From NCBI RefSeq assembly GCF_001278055.1, contig NZ_CP010802.1, positions 434,001 through 498,000 on the forward strand: a stretch of 64,000 nucleotides of DNA, read 5' to 3'. Made by a program: the position numbers and the translations under genes. Numbering within the stretch: position 1 is the stretch's first letter; every line of letters starts with the position of its first letter. The notes below the pieces were generated by a model. It did no database searches and was not told the DNA's origin. It was given only the letters and a program-made list of their open reading frames with translations. This stretch comes from Desulfuromonas soudanensis (lineage in GTDB: Bacteria; Desulfobacterota; Desulfuromonadia; Desulfuromonadales; WTL). Positions 1-8,200 of the stretch are shown piece by piece.

Positions 1-590
1 GCCGCAGGGTTGCGGTTCTGAAAGGCGGCCAGCAGCATGCGGTGCTCGGAGAGAGACTCCTGTAACCGTCCCGGCAGTTGCAGCTGCCGCCCTCGGAGTA
101 ATTTCAGAAATTTCCGCAAATCATTGATGACTCGCTCCAGCCAGTAATTGCCCGCGAGCTTTTGCACCAGTTCGTGGCACAGACAGTTTTGCTCGAAATA
201 TTTATCGACATCGTTCGCCGCCGCGTATTTTTCAAGCTTCTTGTGTAATTCCTCCACCCGCCTTATGTCTGCTGGTTTGGCCTTTTTGACCGCTTCATAG
301 GCACAGCGCCCCTCCAGCAAAGCCATTAAGGGAAAAAGTTCATCGATGTCCTGTTCCTTGAGCTCGGCGACAAAGCAGCCACGTCGCGGTTCGAGAACAA
401 CGAGGCGCTCTGCATGGAGAACCTTGAGGGCTTCGCGCATCGGCGTGCGGCTGATCCCGTATTCGGCAGCCAAAGCCTGTTCGTCGATCGCATCGCCAGG
501 TTTCAGGTCCTGGGTATAGATTCGCTCCCTGAGGCGTGCGGCAACTTCCTGGTAAAGAGCTGGCGAGGCAATCTGAATGTTTTTACTCAT
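1..590 (-). CDS. GntR-family transcriptional regulator, FCD (FadR) subfamily, partial
   Basis: Reading the minus strand from the ATG at 588-590 gives an open frame of 196 codons that runs off the left edge. Residues about 10-75 form the GntR winged helix (SRTPMREAL, then a wing ending in RRGCFV). From about residue 80 the sequence is all-helical and FCD-like, with LLEGRCAYEA and an NCLCHELVQKLAGN segment where FCD proteins place metal/effector-binding residues. FCD regulators are usually repressors released by a small organic acid. The promoter lies at 657-684 and a perfect 22-bp palindrome at 625-646 falls just after the expected transcription start, so autoregulation is likely. The target genes are not known; the operators in front of dctP and lutC have a different sequence. 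The Shine-Dalgarno is weak. The C-terminus is outside the window. Confidence 0.9.
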   Translation of the reverse strand, partial: MSKNIQIASPALYQEVAARLRERIYTQDLKPGDAIDEQALAAEYGISRTPMREALKVLHAERLVVLEPRRGCFVAELKEQDIDELFPLMALLEGRCAYEAVKKAKPADIRRVEELHKKLEKYAAANDVDKYFEQNCLCHELVQKLAGNYWLERVINDLRKFLKLLRGRQLQLPGRLQESLSEHRMLLAAFQNRNPA

Positions 591-624
591 AGGAGATCCC
601 GGATGAAGTGAATGGTTTGATGGC

Positions 625-646
625 GTAATTCATAATTATGAATTAC
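625..646. promoter_or_regulatory. 22-bp perfect palindrome, probable operator of the GntR gene
   Basis: The central 20 bases are TAATTCATAATTATGAATTA, and one further G/C pair extends the symmetry to 22 bp with no mismatch. It sits about 5-25 bases downstream of the start point predicted from the promoter at 657-684, and about 35 bases before the regulator's ATG. A dimeric GntR protein bound there would block its own transcription. The regulator assignment is inferred from position only. Confidence 0.7.
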
Positions 647-656
647 TGTAATCCAA

Positions 657-684
657 ATTAAACAGAAGGGAATCGCCCTGTCAA
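657..684 (-). promoter_or_regulatory. sigma-70-type promoter of the GntR gene
   Basis: On the minus strand a perfect TTGACA (684-679) is followed after 16 bases by TTTAAT (662-657). The predicted start is near 650, directly in front of the palindrome at 625-646. Confidence 0.6.
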
Positions 685-1015
685 GAAAATAATAACATTG
701 TTTTATAATTACTCTATCTGGATATTATTATTCGATTAAAAAAGGCGTTTTATCAAATAGTTATCTCATATAAAGGTGTTTATGTTGTTTTTAATGACCA
801 AGGAAATTGGGAATCCCGGGGGAAGGTGGGTTGAACGGACGAAAACAAAATACTCCAATAATAGGGAATTCACCGCACCCTCAGCGTATTCCACGGTTCT
901 CCGGAGCCGAAAAGTTGCGTCAACTCTGACAGTTGACAGAAATTAGTTACACTAAGGAGAAGGTCTGCGATCGCACCCCGCCCTTAGCCTTTCATCAATC
1001 TCCCCGCGCCGGAAT
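685..1015. other. intergenic stretch, AT-rich, no gene seen
   Basis: No frame with a plausible start and ribosome site is visible. The first 100 bases are very AT-rich compared with the flanking genes. A short inverted repeat, GTCAAC at 919-924 and GTTGAC at 932-937 with a 7-base spacer, lies about 100 bases before the transglycosylase start and could be an operator. I do not find a well-spaced promoter there. Confidence 0.4.
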
Positions 1016-1030
1016 CGGAGGGCCCATCCC

Positions 1031-2038
1031 ATGAGTATTCTCGGTCCGATCATCACCTGTATTTGCCTCCTGTCGGCCAGCGGCGCTCCGGCTTTGGGGG
1101 CGGAAAGCAGTTTTGCCGTCTGGCTGGACGAGCTCCGGACGGAAGCCATTTCCTCCGGAATCTCGCCAGAAACCGTGGAGGCGGCGCTAACCGATATCGA
1201 AGAACCGCTGCCGCGAGTCATCGAACTCGATCGCACCCAGCCGGAGTCGACGCAGACTCTGGAAGACTATGTCGCCGACCGGGTCAACGAGAAGCGGATC
1301 GTCAACGGGTCCAGGATGTTGAGCCGCTATCCGACCTGGCTCGGCCGGGTGGAACGAAAGTACGGCGTCAGGAGGCGCTTCATCGTCGCCTTGTGGGGGA
1401 TCGAGAGCAGCTACGGCGAACACGCCGGAGGCTATCCTGTGATCCGTTCCCTGGTCACCCTGGCCCACGACGGGCGGCGCAGCGCCTATTTCCGCCGGGA
1501 ACTCCTCGATGCCCTGCGCATTCTCGATGCCGGACATATCTCCCTCAAGGATCTGAAGGGCTCCTGGGCCGGGGCCATGGGACAATGCCAGTTCATGCCT
1601 TCTTCTTTTCTTCGCTATGCCGTCGATGCCGACGGCGACGGTCGCATCGACATCTGGAGTTCTGTTCCGGACGTACTGGCCTCGACGGCCAATTATCTCG
1701 CCCGGGTCGGGTGGCAGGACGGCCTGACCTGGGGGCGTCCCGTTCTCGTGCCGGAGAGATTCGACCTTAACCTGACCGGGCTGGAAAAAAGTCTCCCCCT
1801 TAGGGGTTGGCAGGCCCTCGGGGTGCGGCGCCAAAACGGAAAGGCCCTGCCGCGGCGCGATCTCGACGCCTCGCTGATCCTCCCCGAGGGTCCCGGCGGA
1901 CCGGCGTACCTTGTATATGCCAATTTCCGGGCCCTTCTGGCCTGGAACCGTTCCAAGGCCTTTGCCGTTGCGGTCGGGACGCTTTCCGACCGGCTGGCGG
2001 CGCAACAGGAGAAGGGCAAGCCTTCGTCCCGCCGCTGA
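1031..2038 (+). CDS. lytic murein transglycosylase, MltB/SLT family 3
   Basis: 335 residues with an N-terminal signal sequence (cut predicted after about residue 23, APALGA). The protein cleaves the MurNAc-GlcNAc bond of peptidoglycan to a 1,6-anhydro product in the periplasm. The MltB fold is shown by WGIESSYG, where Glu125 is the expected catalytic acid, by GSWAGAMGQCQFMPSSF, and by the DADGDGRIDIW loop with NYLARVGW behind it. It lacks the C-terminal peptidoglycan-binding domain that some family members carry, so it is the short form. There is no lipobox, so it is probably soluble in the periplasm. GGAGGG about 10 bases upstream supports the start. It appears monocistronic. Confidence 0.92.
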   Translation: MSILGPIITCICLLSASGAPALGAESSFAVWLDELRTEAISSGISPETVEAALTDIEEPLPRVIELDRTQPESTQTLEDYVADRVNEKRIVNGSRMLSRYPTWLGRVERKYGVRRRFIVALWGIESSYGEHAGGYPVIRSLVTLAHDGRRSAYFRRELLDALRILDAGHISLKDLKGSWAGAMGQCQFMPSSFLRYAVDADGDGRIDIWSSVPDVLASTANYLARVGWQDGLTWGRPVLVPERFDLNLTGLEKSLPLRGWQALGVRRQNGKALPRRDLDASLILPEGPGGPAYLVYANFRALLAWNRSKAFAVAVGTLSDRLAAQQEKGKPSSRR

Positions 2039-2226
2039 AGAGTCACCACTGTTTTTTTCGGAATCGGCAGGTCCTCCATGAACGGGAAGCGATTTCCCTA
2101 TTTCTTCCCCATTTCATCCTTATTTCGGGGTTATTGTTGTTTTCAGCAACAGCAGTGACTTTTCTTCCGCCACTGAAATCGGGGATCGAAAACATGGGGA
2201 GCAGCACCGGCATTCAGGAGGTCGTC

Positions 2227-3597
2227 ATGAGGAAAAACACCCTCTTCAAACGGATCATCGGACTTTTCGTCAGCCCTCTTCTCGCTCTCTGCCTCTTCTT
2301 TCCGGCGCCGCAAGCGCTGGCCCAGGACGGTTATGTTCAGGAATACGGCGACCAGGAGCCGTCCGGACAGTACAGCCGCGAGGAGCTTGCCCAGATGCTG
2401 GCGCCCATCGCCCTCTATCCGGACGCTCTTCTCTCTCAGATCCTGATGGCCTCGACCTACCCCATTGAAGTCATCGAGGCTGACCGCTGGGTCAACCGGA
2501 ATCAGGGACTCAAAGGGGAGGCTCTGGACGATGCGCTCCTGAGCCGGGACTGGGATCCCAGCGTCAAGGCGCTCTGTCATTTCCCCTCCGTTCTGGCACT
2601 GATGAGCGAACATATCACCGAGACCACCCATCTCGGCAACGCCTTTCTCGCCCAGGAGGGGGAGGTCATGGGGATGGTCCAGGAACTGCGGGGTCAGGCC
2701 CTGGCCCAGGGGCATCTGGCGACGACCTCGGAGCAGAAGGTCATCGTCGAAAGGGAGACGATCATCATCGAGCCGGCCGCCCCCAGGGTGATCTACGTGC
2801 CGTACTATGATCCCTATTATGTCTATGGTTCCTGGTGGTATCCCGACTACCCCCCCTATTACTGGGGGCCCACAGGCGTGAGCCTCGGAGTCGGGATCAA
2901 TTACTGGCCCGGCACCTACTTCAGTTTCACCTTCGGCTCCTGGAGCTATTTCGATTGGCCCCGCCGCATTATTTATGTCGATGTGCACAAGCGGCCAAGA
3001 TATGTCAGGCACGACCGGTGGATTACCAGGACCGACCGCTGGCACCATGCCCCCGATCATCGGCGCGGTGTCGCCTACCGCGATAAGAGCACCGCCCGAA
3101 AATATGGTCAGTACCCCGGACATTCGAGGGATTTCGGCCGCGACCGCCGTGGTTTTCCCGAACAAGGCGATCGGGTGAGAAGCAGGGACGGAGGGCTCGA
3201 CCGGGCGAGGTCCGAGCGGGAAAGGGGGGGGAATGATCGGGCGAGAGTCGAGCGTGACCGGCAGGAAGGGCCACGGGTGCAGAATCCGCCGTCTAAACGG
3301 TCTCCGGCAGTCAAGGTCGAGCGTCAGGAGCGGGCCGTCAAGACTGACCGTGACCGCTCTGAGCGCGACCGTGATCAGAGCAAGGTGCAGGAACGAACAA
3401 AAAAGGTCACTGGCGACCGCCAGGAGGTCGAACGGACCAGGGTCGAACGGCAAACGCCCCGCCGCGACAACGTTTTCGACCGCGTCGGGGAGGGGAGGAG
3501 GGAACGAGACTCGAGCGAACGCGGACGGACCAGCCGACAAGGCCGGACTGCCGATGACCGGGATGGTCGTGGGAAGAGAAGCGGCAGTGACGACTAG
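2227..3597 (+). CDS. DUF3300 domain secreted protein
   Basis: The frame is open from further upstream, but the ATG at 2227 is chosen because CAGGAGG precedes it and a classical signal peptide follows (MRKNTLFKR, hydrophobic core, cut near ALAQ). The mature 430 residues start with a DUF3300 domain: EELAQMLAPIALYPDALLSQILMASTYP, then WDPSVKALCHFPSVLALM, up to about residue 180. A Tyr/Trp/Pro-rich section around residues 190-260 follows (PYYDPYYVYGSWWYPDYPP). The last 180 residues are a low-complexity Arg/Asp/Glu/Ser tail, probably disordered. No enzymatic function is known for DUF3300. It is paired with the DUF2950 gene downstream, an arrangement I recall from many proteobacteria, so the two probably act together in the envelope. 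Confidence 0.85.
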   Translation: MRKNTLFKRIIGLFVSPLLALCLFFPAPQALAQDGYVQEYGDQEPSGQYSREELAQMLAPIALYPDALLSQILMASTYPIEVIEADRWVNRNQGLKGEALDDALLSRDWDPSVKALCHFPSVLALMSEHITETTHLGNAFLAQEGEVMGMVQELRGQALAQGHLATTSEQKVIVERETIIIEPAAPRVIYVPYYDPYYVYGSWWYPDYPPYYWGPTGVSLGVGINYWPGTYFSFTFGSWSYFDWPRRIIYVDVHKRPRYVRHDRWITRTDRWHHAPDHRRGVAYRDKSTARKYGQYPGHSRDFGRDRRGFPEQGDRVRSRDGGLDRARSERERGGNDRARVERDRQEGPRVQNPPSKRSPAVKVERQERAVKTDRDRSERDRDQSKVQERTKKVTGDRQEVERTRVERQTPRRDNVFDRVGEGRRERDSSERGRTSRQGRTADDRDGRGKRSGSDD

Positions 3598-3663
3598 GGA
3601 CGCAGGGGTCGGTGATCCGAAAAAACCATAAACCTCACTCCCTTTCAGCCGAAGGAGGCGCAA

Positions 3664-4626
3664 ATGATAGGACGGCAAGCATCCCTTTTCAAAACGTTAG
3701 GGTGGATCCCCTTGCTCTCGATCCTGCTCATGCTCATGATCGCTCCCGCTCTGGCCGGCGAGGGTGCGGGTCAGAAACGTTTTGACTCTCCGCAGCAGGC
3801 GGCGGATGCCCTGGCTGCGGCGACCCGGAACAATGACGATGCCGAATTGCTGGCTCTTTTCGGCCCCGAAGCCGAGGATCTTGTTTCCTCCGGCGACCCG
3901 GTCGCCGATCAATACGGCCGATCACGTTTTTTGCAGGCATACACGGAGAAGCACAGGCTCGAAACGGTGGCGGAAGGGAAGGCGGTGCTTTTCGTCGGCA
4001 GCAAGGATTATCCTTTCCCGATCCCCGTTGTTGCTCGGGGGGAGGCCTGGCTTTTTGATACCGAGGCCGGAAAGGAGGAAATCCTCAACCGGCGGATCGG
4101 CAGAAACGAGCTGCACACCCTCGAGGTGATGCAGGCCTATACAGACGCCCAGCGGGAGTATGCCTGCATGAAGCTCAACGGCGGCACCCAGGAGTTCGCC
4201 CAGAAGCTCTCCAGCAGCCAGGGGAAGAAGGATGGGCTCTATTGGCCGGCCGCGGAGGGGGAAAAAGAGAGTCCTTTCGGCCCCCTCATCGCCAGGGCGA
4301 TTGCCAAGGGGTATGAGGGCGTTCTGGAAAAAGACCCTCCGGAACCCTTTCAGGGCTACTATTTCAAGATTCTCCAGGGGCAGGGGCCGCATGCCGACGG
4401 GGGGGCTTTCGATTATGTCGCCGACGGCAAGATGGTCCTCGGCTTCGCCCTGGTCGCCTATCCGGCCAAGTACGGGGCTTCGGGGATTATGACCTTCATC
4501 GTTAACCAGGCCGGGGTGATCTATGAAAAAGATCTCGGGGAAGGGACAGCCGAAGCAGCCGGCGCCCTGACCGTCTTTGATCCCGACGAGACCTGGGCAA
4601 GGCATGAAAAACCCGCCGCGCCCTGA
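3664..4626 (+). CDS. DUF2950 domain secreted protein
   Basis: 320 residues with a signal peptide (cut near APALAG). The body matches DUF2950 in outline: FDSPQQAADALAAATRNNDDAELLALFGPEAEDLVSSGD at the start, LNRRIGRNELHTLEVMQAYTDAQREYA in the middle, and PFQGYYFKILQGQGPHADGGAFDYV and MTFIVNQAGVIYEKDLGE near the end. The function of the family is unknown. It starts 66 bases after the DUF3300 gene with AAGGAGG upstream, so the two are very likely co-transcribed. Confidence 0.88.
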   Translation: MIGRQASLFKTLGWIPLLSILLMLMIAPALAGEGAGQKRFDSPQQAADALAAATRNNDDAELLALFGPEAEDLVSSGDPVADQYGRSRFLQAYTEKHRLETVAEGKAVLFVGSKDYPFPIPVVARGEAWLFDTEAGKEEILNRRIGRNELHTLEVMQAYTDAQREYACMKLNGGTQEFAQKLSSSQGKKDGLYWPAAEGEKESPFGPLIARAIAKGYEGVLEKDPPEPFQGYYFKILQGQGPHADGGAFDYVADGKMVLGFALVAYPAKYGASGIMTFIVNQAGVIYEKDLGEGTAEAAGALTVFDPDETWARHEKPAAP

Positions 4627-4682
4627 CTGGCGATCCGAGGGAGGAAGCCTTTGTCCGGGTGCCGGACCTGATAGGAGAGGCG

Positions 4683-4937
4683 ATGGAAGAGGAGGAGATC
4701 ACCGAGCGGTACAACAGGGAAACGGGTCTCATCGAAATCCGTTGCCGCCGGTGTGAAAACGCCGAGGATCTGCCGACGAGAAGACGGAAGAGGCACGAAT
4801 ACGCCCTCTTTCTGCCGGAATGGATCGAAGCGACAAAGCCTCGCCGATTCGCCCGCGGCTCGGGGGGAAACTGCACCCAGAGGGGGCTTGTGATGCAAAA
4901 CGAGCTGGTTTGCCTCGAGTGCGGCAATATGAGCTGA
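4683..4937 (+). CDS. small protein with two CXXC pairs
   Basis: 84 residues, chosen from the ATG at 4683 because TAGGAGAGG lies just upstream; an ATG at 4659 in the same frame is the alternative. CRRC occurs at about residue 22 and CLEC near the C-terminus, so the protein could bind one zinc or form a redox pair. Between them the sequence is charged and Arg-rich. I do not recognise a family. It follows the DUF2950 gene by 56 bases and precedes a redox-type C_GCAxxG_C_C gene that has its own promoter. Coding status is likely but not certain. Confidence 0.5.
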   Translation: MEEEEITERYNRETGLIEIRCRRCENAEDLPTRRRKRHEYALFLPEWIEATKPRRFARGSGGNCTQRGLVMQNELVCLECGNMS

Positions 4938-4962
4938 GGTGCGTCCAGTACCGGGAAGGCTC

Positions 4963-4991
4963 TTGACGCCTGGGCTGGGAGCGGTTACCAT
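4963..4991 (+). promoter_or_regulatory. sigma-70-type promoter for the C_GCAxxG_C_C gene
   Basis: TTGACG (4963-4968), a 17-base spacer and TACCAT (4986-4991) lie about 60 bases before the ATG at 5051. Confidence 0.5.
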
Positions 4992-5050
4992 GGCCCCTGG
5001 ACATTTCATTAGATTCCCACCCCGAACTCCATTTTCCTCCGCGAGAAATC

Positions 5051-5458
5051 ATGCTGGCCAGGATATTCAGAATCAAGCGCGCCGAAGCGTTCGACGAATC
5101 GGCGGCAGAAAAGGCCGGACGGCTCTTTGCCGGCGGGAAGAACTGCACCCAGGCGGTGCTGCAGGCGACCACGGGGATCGACGATCCGCAGCTGATGGCG
5201 GTTGCCGAAGCCTTCGGCGGCGGCATCGGCGGCAGCAAGTGCCTGTGCGGCGCCATCTCCGGCGGCGTCATGGCTCTCGGGCTGCGGGGAGAAGGTAAAA
5301 AGAGCGCCGCCCTGGTGGCAGCCTTCAAGGAGCGCAACCGGGCGACCTGCTGCAGCGCCCTCTCCCGTGATTTCAAGTGGAAGAGCCGCGAACATCTGAC
5401 CAATTGTCGGCGCATCACCGAAGAAACCGCCGGAATCGTCGCCGGCCTCCTCATTTAG
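5051..5458 (+). CDS. C_GCAxxG_C_C family redox protein
   Basis: 135 residues without a signal peptide. The family hallmark is a set of spaced cysteines around GCAxxG. Here they are seen as KNCTQAVLQA (residue about 32), then FGGGIGGSKCLCGAISGGVMALGL, then ATCCSALSRDF and a last Cys in LTNCRRITEE. The central motif reads CGAISG where the consensus has CGAxxG, with an extra Cys two residues before it. Members of TIGR01909/PF09719 are thought to be redox-active or metal-binding, but the biochemistry is poorly known. It has its own promoter and ends at a strong terminator, so it appears to be a single-gene unit. Confidence 0.88.
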   Translation: MLARIFRIKRAEAFDESAAEKAGRLFAGGKNCTQAVLQATTGIDDPQLMAVAEAFGGGIGGSKCLCGAISGGVMALGLRGEGKKSAALVAAFKERNRATCCSALSRDFKWKSREHLTNCRRITEETAGIVAGLLI

Positions 5459-5502
5459 GACACTGGCCGCCAGAACCACCTCCGGTTTATGTCGAAAAAA
5501 CA

Positions 5503-5537
5503 GCCGCCTCTCCCGATGGAGAGGCGGCCTTTTTTTT
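5503..5537. terminator. bidirectional intrinsic terminator
   Basis: A 10-bp perfect GC stem (GCCGCCTCTC at 5503-5512, GAGAGGCGGC at 5519-5528) with a 6-base loop is followed by a run of T on the plus strand. A run of six A at 5495-5500 gives the same T run on the minus strand. It separates the convergent redox gene and the AEC permease. Confidence 0.9.
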
Positions 5538-5575
5538 CGTAGCCAGTCTTCTGGAGACAGTCCTTGGGGCGGGCG

Positions 5576-6472
5576 CTACAGCAAGAGATAAAGGATCGGC
5601 AGGGTCGCAAAGGAGGCGATGATCCCGACCCCCACCAGGGCGATGGCCAGCTCGCTCTCCATTCCCGCCACCACCGCCAGGGCGCCGGCGGTCACCATCG
5701 GCGGCATGCCGGCCTCGAAGACGGCAATGTCGACGGCCAGGCCGTTCATCCCCAGCAGGCGGCAGACGACCAGCGCCGCCAGGGGGGCGATGAGCAATTT
5801 GATAAAGAGCCCATAGCTCAAGGGGGCAAAGACGCTGGGATTGAGCCGCCAGCGCAACTGCAGGCCGATGGCGGTCATAACCAGGGGCGTCAGGCTCAGG
5901 GAGACGCCGTGGAGGGCCGAAGCGATCGCTTCGGGATAGGGCCAGGGGCGCAGCGCCAGGCCGACCACCGCGGCAATGGTCGGCGGGAAGGTCAGCGCCC
6001 GGCGGGCGACGGAGGAGATTTTAAGGGTCCCCTCCCTGCCGTACATGGCGAGGATCAGCGAGCCGTAGAGGGAGAAGATCAGCATGGTGCCGATCTGGTC
6101 GTAGACGATCAGGTAGGGAATGCCGGCCGACCCGAAAAAGGCATTGACCATCGGCACCCCCATGAAGGAGGTGTTGCCGACCGGCACGACGAGGAGCAGC
6201 ACACCGGTCTTGGCGCGACTCCAGCCGAACTGCCGCGATGCCAACAGGATCAGGACCACGGAAAGAAGGAGCATCCCCCAGGGGACGACTGCCGCCACGA
6301 GCGCCTCCTTCCCCAGTTCGAGTTGGGGCATCTTGAGGAGGATCAGCGCCGGCAGTGAAACGTAGAGGGCGAACATGTTGAGCACCTGCGCCGATTCCTT
6401 GGGGAACGCCTCCAGCCTTCGAAAGAGGAGGCCGAGCCCGACAAAAACTCCGATCAGGATCAAATTGGTCAT
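5576..6472 (-). CDS. AEC family (auxin efflux carrier-like) permease
   Basis: 298 residues, almost entirely hydrophobic, with about ten predicted membrane helices in two halves. Family marks are GNTSFMGVPM in the first half and FEAGMPPMVTAGALA in the second. AEC proteins of bacteria move organic acids such as malate, malonate or lactate, usually out of or across the inner membrane; the substrate here cannot be told. It stands alone between a terminator and the spacer before glcF. Given the acid-utilisation genes next to it, an organic acid substrate is a reasonable guess. Confidence 0.9.
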   Translation of the reverse strand: MTNLILIGVFVGLGLLFRRLEAFPKESAQVLNMFALYVSLPALILLKMPQLELGKEALVAAVVPWGMLLLSVVLILLASRQFGWSRAKTGVLLLVVPVGNTSFMGVPMVNAFFGSAGIPYLIVYDQIGTMLIFSLYGSLILAMYGREGTLKISSVARRALTFPPTIAAVVGLALRPWPYPEAIASALHGVSLSLTPLVMTAIGLQLRWRLNPSVFAPLSYGLFIKLLIAPLAALVVCRLLGMNGLAVDIAVFEAGMPPMVTAGALAVVAGMESELAIALVGVGIIASFATLPILYLLL

Positions 6473-6898
6473 AACACTCCAGGGCGGTCGGTGGGGGCCG
6501 GTTCCAGGGAATTATTGTTTTTCGGGGGGAGAAGGAAGAAGGAAGAAGGAAGATGACACCAGAAAAGTCTTCAAAATCAGGAGTCCTCTCCGGCTCTCAG
6601 CTCTCTCAAGTCTCTCCGTTGAAAATGAATGTTCACAGGCGGACAAGTGTCACGCCGAGCACCGGAAAAGTCAAGGGGGACGAAGCCAAGAGCCCGGTTC
6701 CACAAAGGGAAGCCGGGCTTTTCATCTTTACAGAAAAAGATTTTCGTCGCGTCGTCGCGTCGTCGCGTGAAACCCGCCCTTGGTTTTTCCCAAGGTCATG
6801 GCAGGCGACCCTTTCAGGGGGTGACCGCTCACCAAAAAATCAGGACCTTTGCCTCACGCGACGCCGCGACGACGCAACGCTTTTAGGGCAGAAGAACT
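6473..6898. other. intergenic spacer with hairpins and an inverted-repeat element, no gene
   Basis: No convincing gene is visible. Near 6530-6555 there is a GAAGGAA-type purine microsatellite. At 6691-6719 an AGCCCGG/CCGGGCT hairpin with an extended TTCC/GGAA stem is followed by TTTT on the plus strand; no plus-strand gene needs it, and on the minus strand (the glcF side) the T run is poor. A separate 135-bp inverted-repeat unit lies at 6745-6879. Confidence 0.5.
6745..6879. repeat. inverted-repeat element, 26-bp arms, 135 bp overall (MITE-like)
   Basis: The left arm (6745-6770) is built of CGTCG units ending in GCGTGA. The right arm (6854-6879) is its reverse complement with only two mismatches in 26 positions. 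The 83 bases between hold two small hairpins (CCTTGG/CCAAGG and CCCT/GGGG types). TTTT flanks both ends, which could be a target duplication or chance. It lies between glcF and the AEC permease, where it could also act as a transcript end. Confidence 0.55.
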
Positions 6899-8200
6899 CT
6901 AGTCGGGGGTCGCCTCGCCGAGAAGTTCAATGATGTGCATGACCTTCGTGTCGAGGCCGGCCTTTTTGACCCCCCAGGCGAGCTGCAGCTGGCAGCCGGG
7001 GTTGCCGCTGACGAGGATTTCAGCGCCAGTCTCGACGACGTTGGAGAGCTTGCGGTCGAGTATCTTCTGGCTCTCTTCGGTGAACTTGAGGCCGAAGGTC
7101 GCCGCCGAGCCGCAGCACCAGCTCGCTTCCTTCATTTCGCGGAAGTCGATTCCGGGAATCGCCCGAATCACCTTTCGCGGCTGGGCGCTGATCCCCTGGG
7201 CGTGGCAGAGGTGGCAGGGCTCGTGGTAGGTGACCGAGGCGTTGACCGGCTTGAGCCCCTCGCTGCGCACCCCGACTTCGGCCAGGAGTTCGGAGACGTC
7301 GCGGATCTTGGCGCGGAAGGCGGCAAGTTTGCCGTGGTCAGCGCGCCCCTCGAGCATCTCCTCGTATTCCTTGAGGGCGCTGCCGCAGCCGGCGCAGTCG
7401 GTGACGATGTAGTCGAAGTCCTGCGCCAGAAAAAGCTCGAGATTGTGCAGCATGAGGGCGCGGGCGGTGTCGCGGTCCCCCTCGGTGAGGTGGGGGGCGC
7501 CGCAGCACTTCTGGTCCCTGGGGGTGACGACTTCGAACCCCTGGTGGGCCAACACCTTCACCGTCTGCCGGGCGACCTCGGCGTACATCAGGCTCATGAC
7601 GCAGCCGAGAAAGTAGCCGACCCGGCCGCGCCTGGCGCCGCCGGCGGGGATGACCTCGGGGAGTTGCAGGCGCAGCGGCTTGTGCAGCTCGGGGATCATC
7701 CCCTCGGCCTTCTCCATCCACTTCGGCGCGAGTTTGAGGGCGCCGCTGTGGCGGAGGAGCCACTGGATGCCGAGTTTCTGGTAGATGCGGGCCGGGATCA
7801 TCGCCGTCTCGAGGAGCTCGGGAGAGGGGAGCATCTTTTCGAGAATGAAGGAACGGAAGGCCTTCTGCATCCCCTCCAGGGGGTAGATGCTCTGAACCTG
7901 GGCGCGACAGGTCTCCATGATCTCCCCGGCGTGCACACCCGAGGGGCAGGCGGTGGTGCAGGCGCGACAGTCGAGGCAGAAAAAGGCCTCTTCTTTTATC
8001 GCCGGGGTGAACTCGAGTTTCTGCTCGGCCACCGCCCGGGCCAGGGCGACGCGGCCGCGGGGGCTGGAGCGTTCCCGCCCGGTGAGGGCGTAGGTCGGAC
8101 AGGTCGGCAGGCAGAAGCCGCAGCGCATGCACTGGATGATCGATTCGTAGCTCGGCGCATCTTTCGGTGCGAAATTGCCCAGGGGCTTATCGGGAGACAC
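6899..8200 (-). CDS. glcF: glycolate/D-lactate oxidase iron-sulfur subunit, GlcF type
   Basis: 433 residues, cytoplasmic or membrane-peripheral. Two [4Fe-4S] binding motifs are visible near the N-terminus, CMRCGFCLPTCP (about residue 24) and CLDCRACTTACP (about 75). Two CCG domains follow, the first with QKCCGAPHL (about 236) and the second with YHEPCHLCHAQG and ASWCCGSAATFG (about 330-370). These domains pass electrons from the flavin subunit to the quinone pool. The start overlaps the end of glcD by 14 bases, a sign of translational coupling. Substrate could be glycolate or D-lactate; the TRAP transporter in the same run and the nearby lut genes favour lactate. Confidence 0.9.
   Translation of the reverse strand: MSPDKPLGNFAPKDAPSYESIIQCMRCGFCLPTCPTYALTGRERSSPRGRVALARAVAEQKLEFTPAIKEEAFFCLDCRACTTACPSGVHAGEIMETCRAQVQSIYPLEGMQKAFRSFILEKMLPSPELLETAMIPARIYQKLGIQWLLRHSGALKLAPKWMEKAEGMIPELHKPLRLQLPEVIPAGGARRGRVGYFLGCVMSLMYAEVARQTVKVLAHQGFEVVTPRDQKCCGAPHLTEGDRDTARALMLHNLELFLAQDFDYIVTDCAGCGSALKEYEEMLEGRADHGKLAAFRAKIRDVSELLAEVGVRSEGLKPVNASVTYHEPCHLCHAQGISAQPRKVIRAIPGIDFREMKEASWCCGSAATFGLKFTEESQKILDRKLSNVVETGAEILVSGNPGCQLQLAWGVKKAGLDTKVMHIIELLGEATPD

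Noticed and set aside
933-953. TTGACA followed by TACACT as a promoter of the transglycosylase gene
   Set aside because: The spacer is only 9 bases, far too short for sigma-70; no better -10 is present at 16-18 bases.
6645-6725. A third GEMM-like RNA (CACGCC..., GGGGGACGAAGCC..., then a hairpin)
   Set aside because: It lacks GGCAAACC, the GNRA-capped P2 and GACGCAAAGCC. Only short pieces resemble the class, and no plus-strand gene follows.
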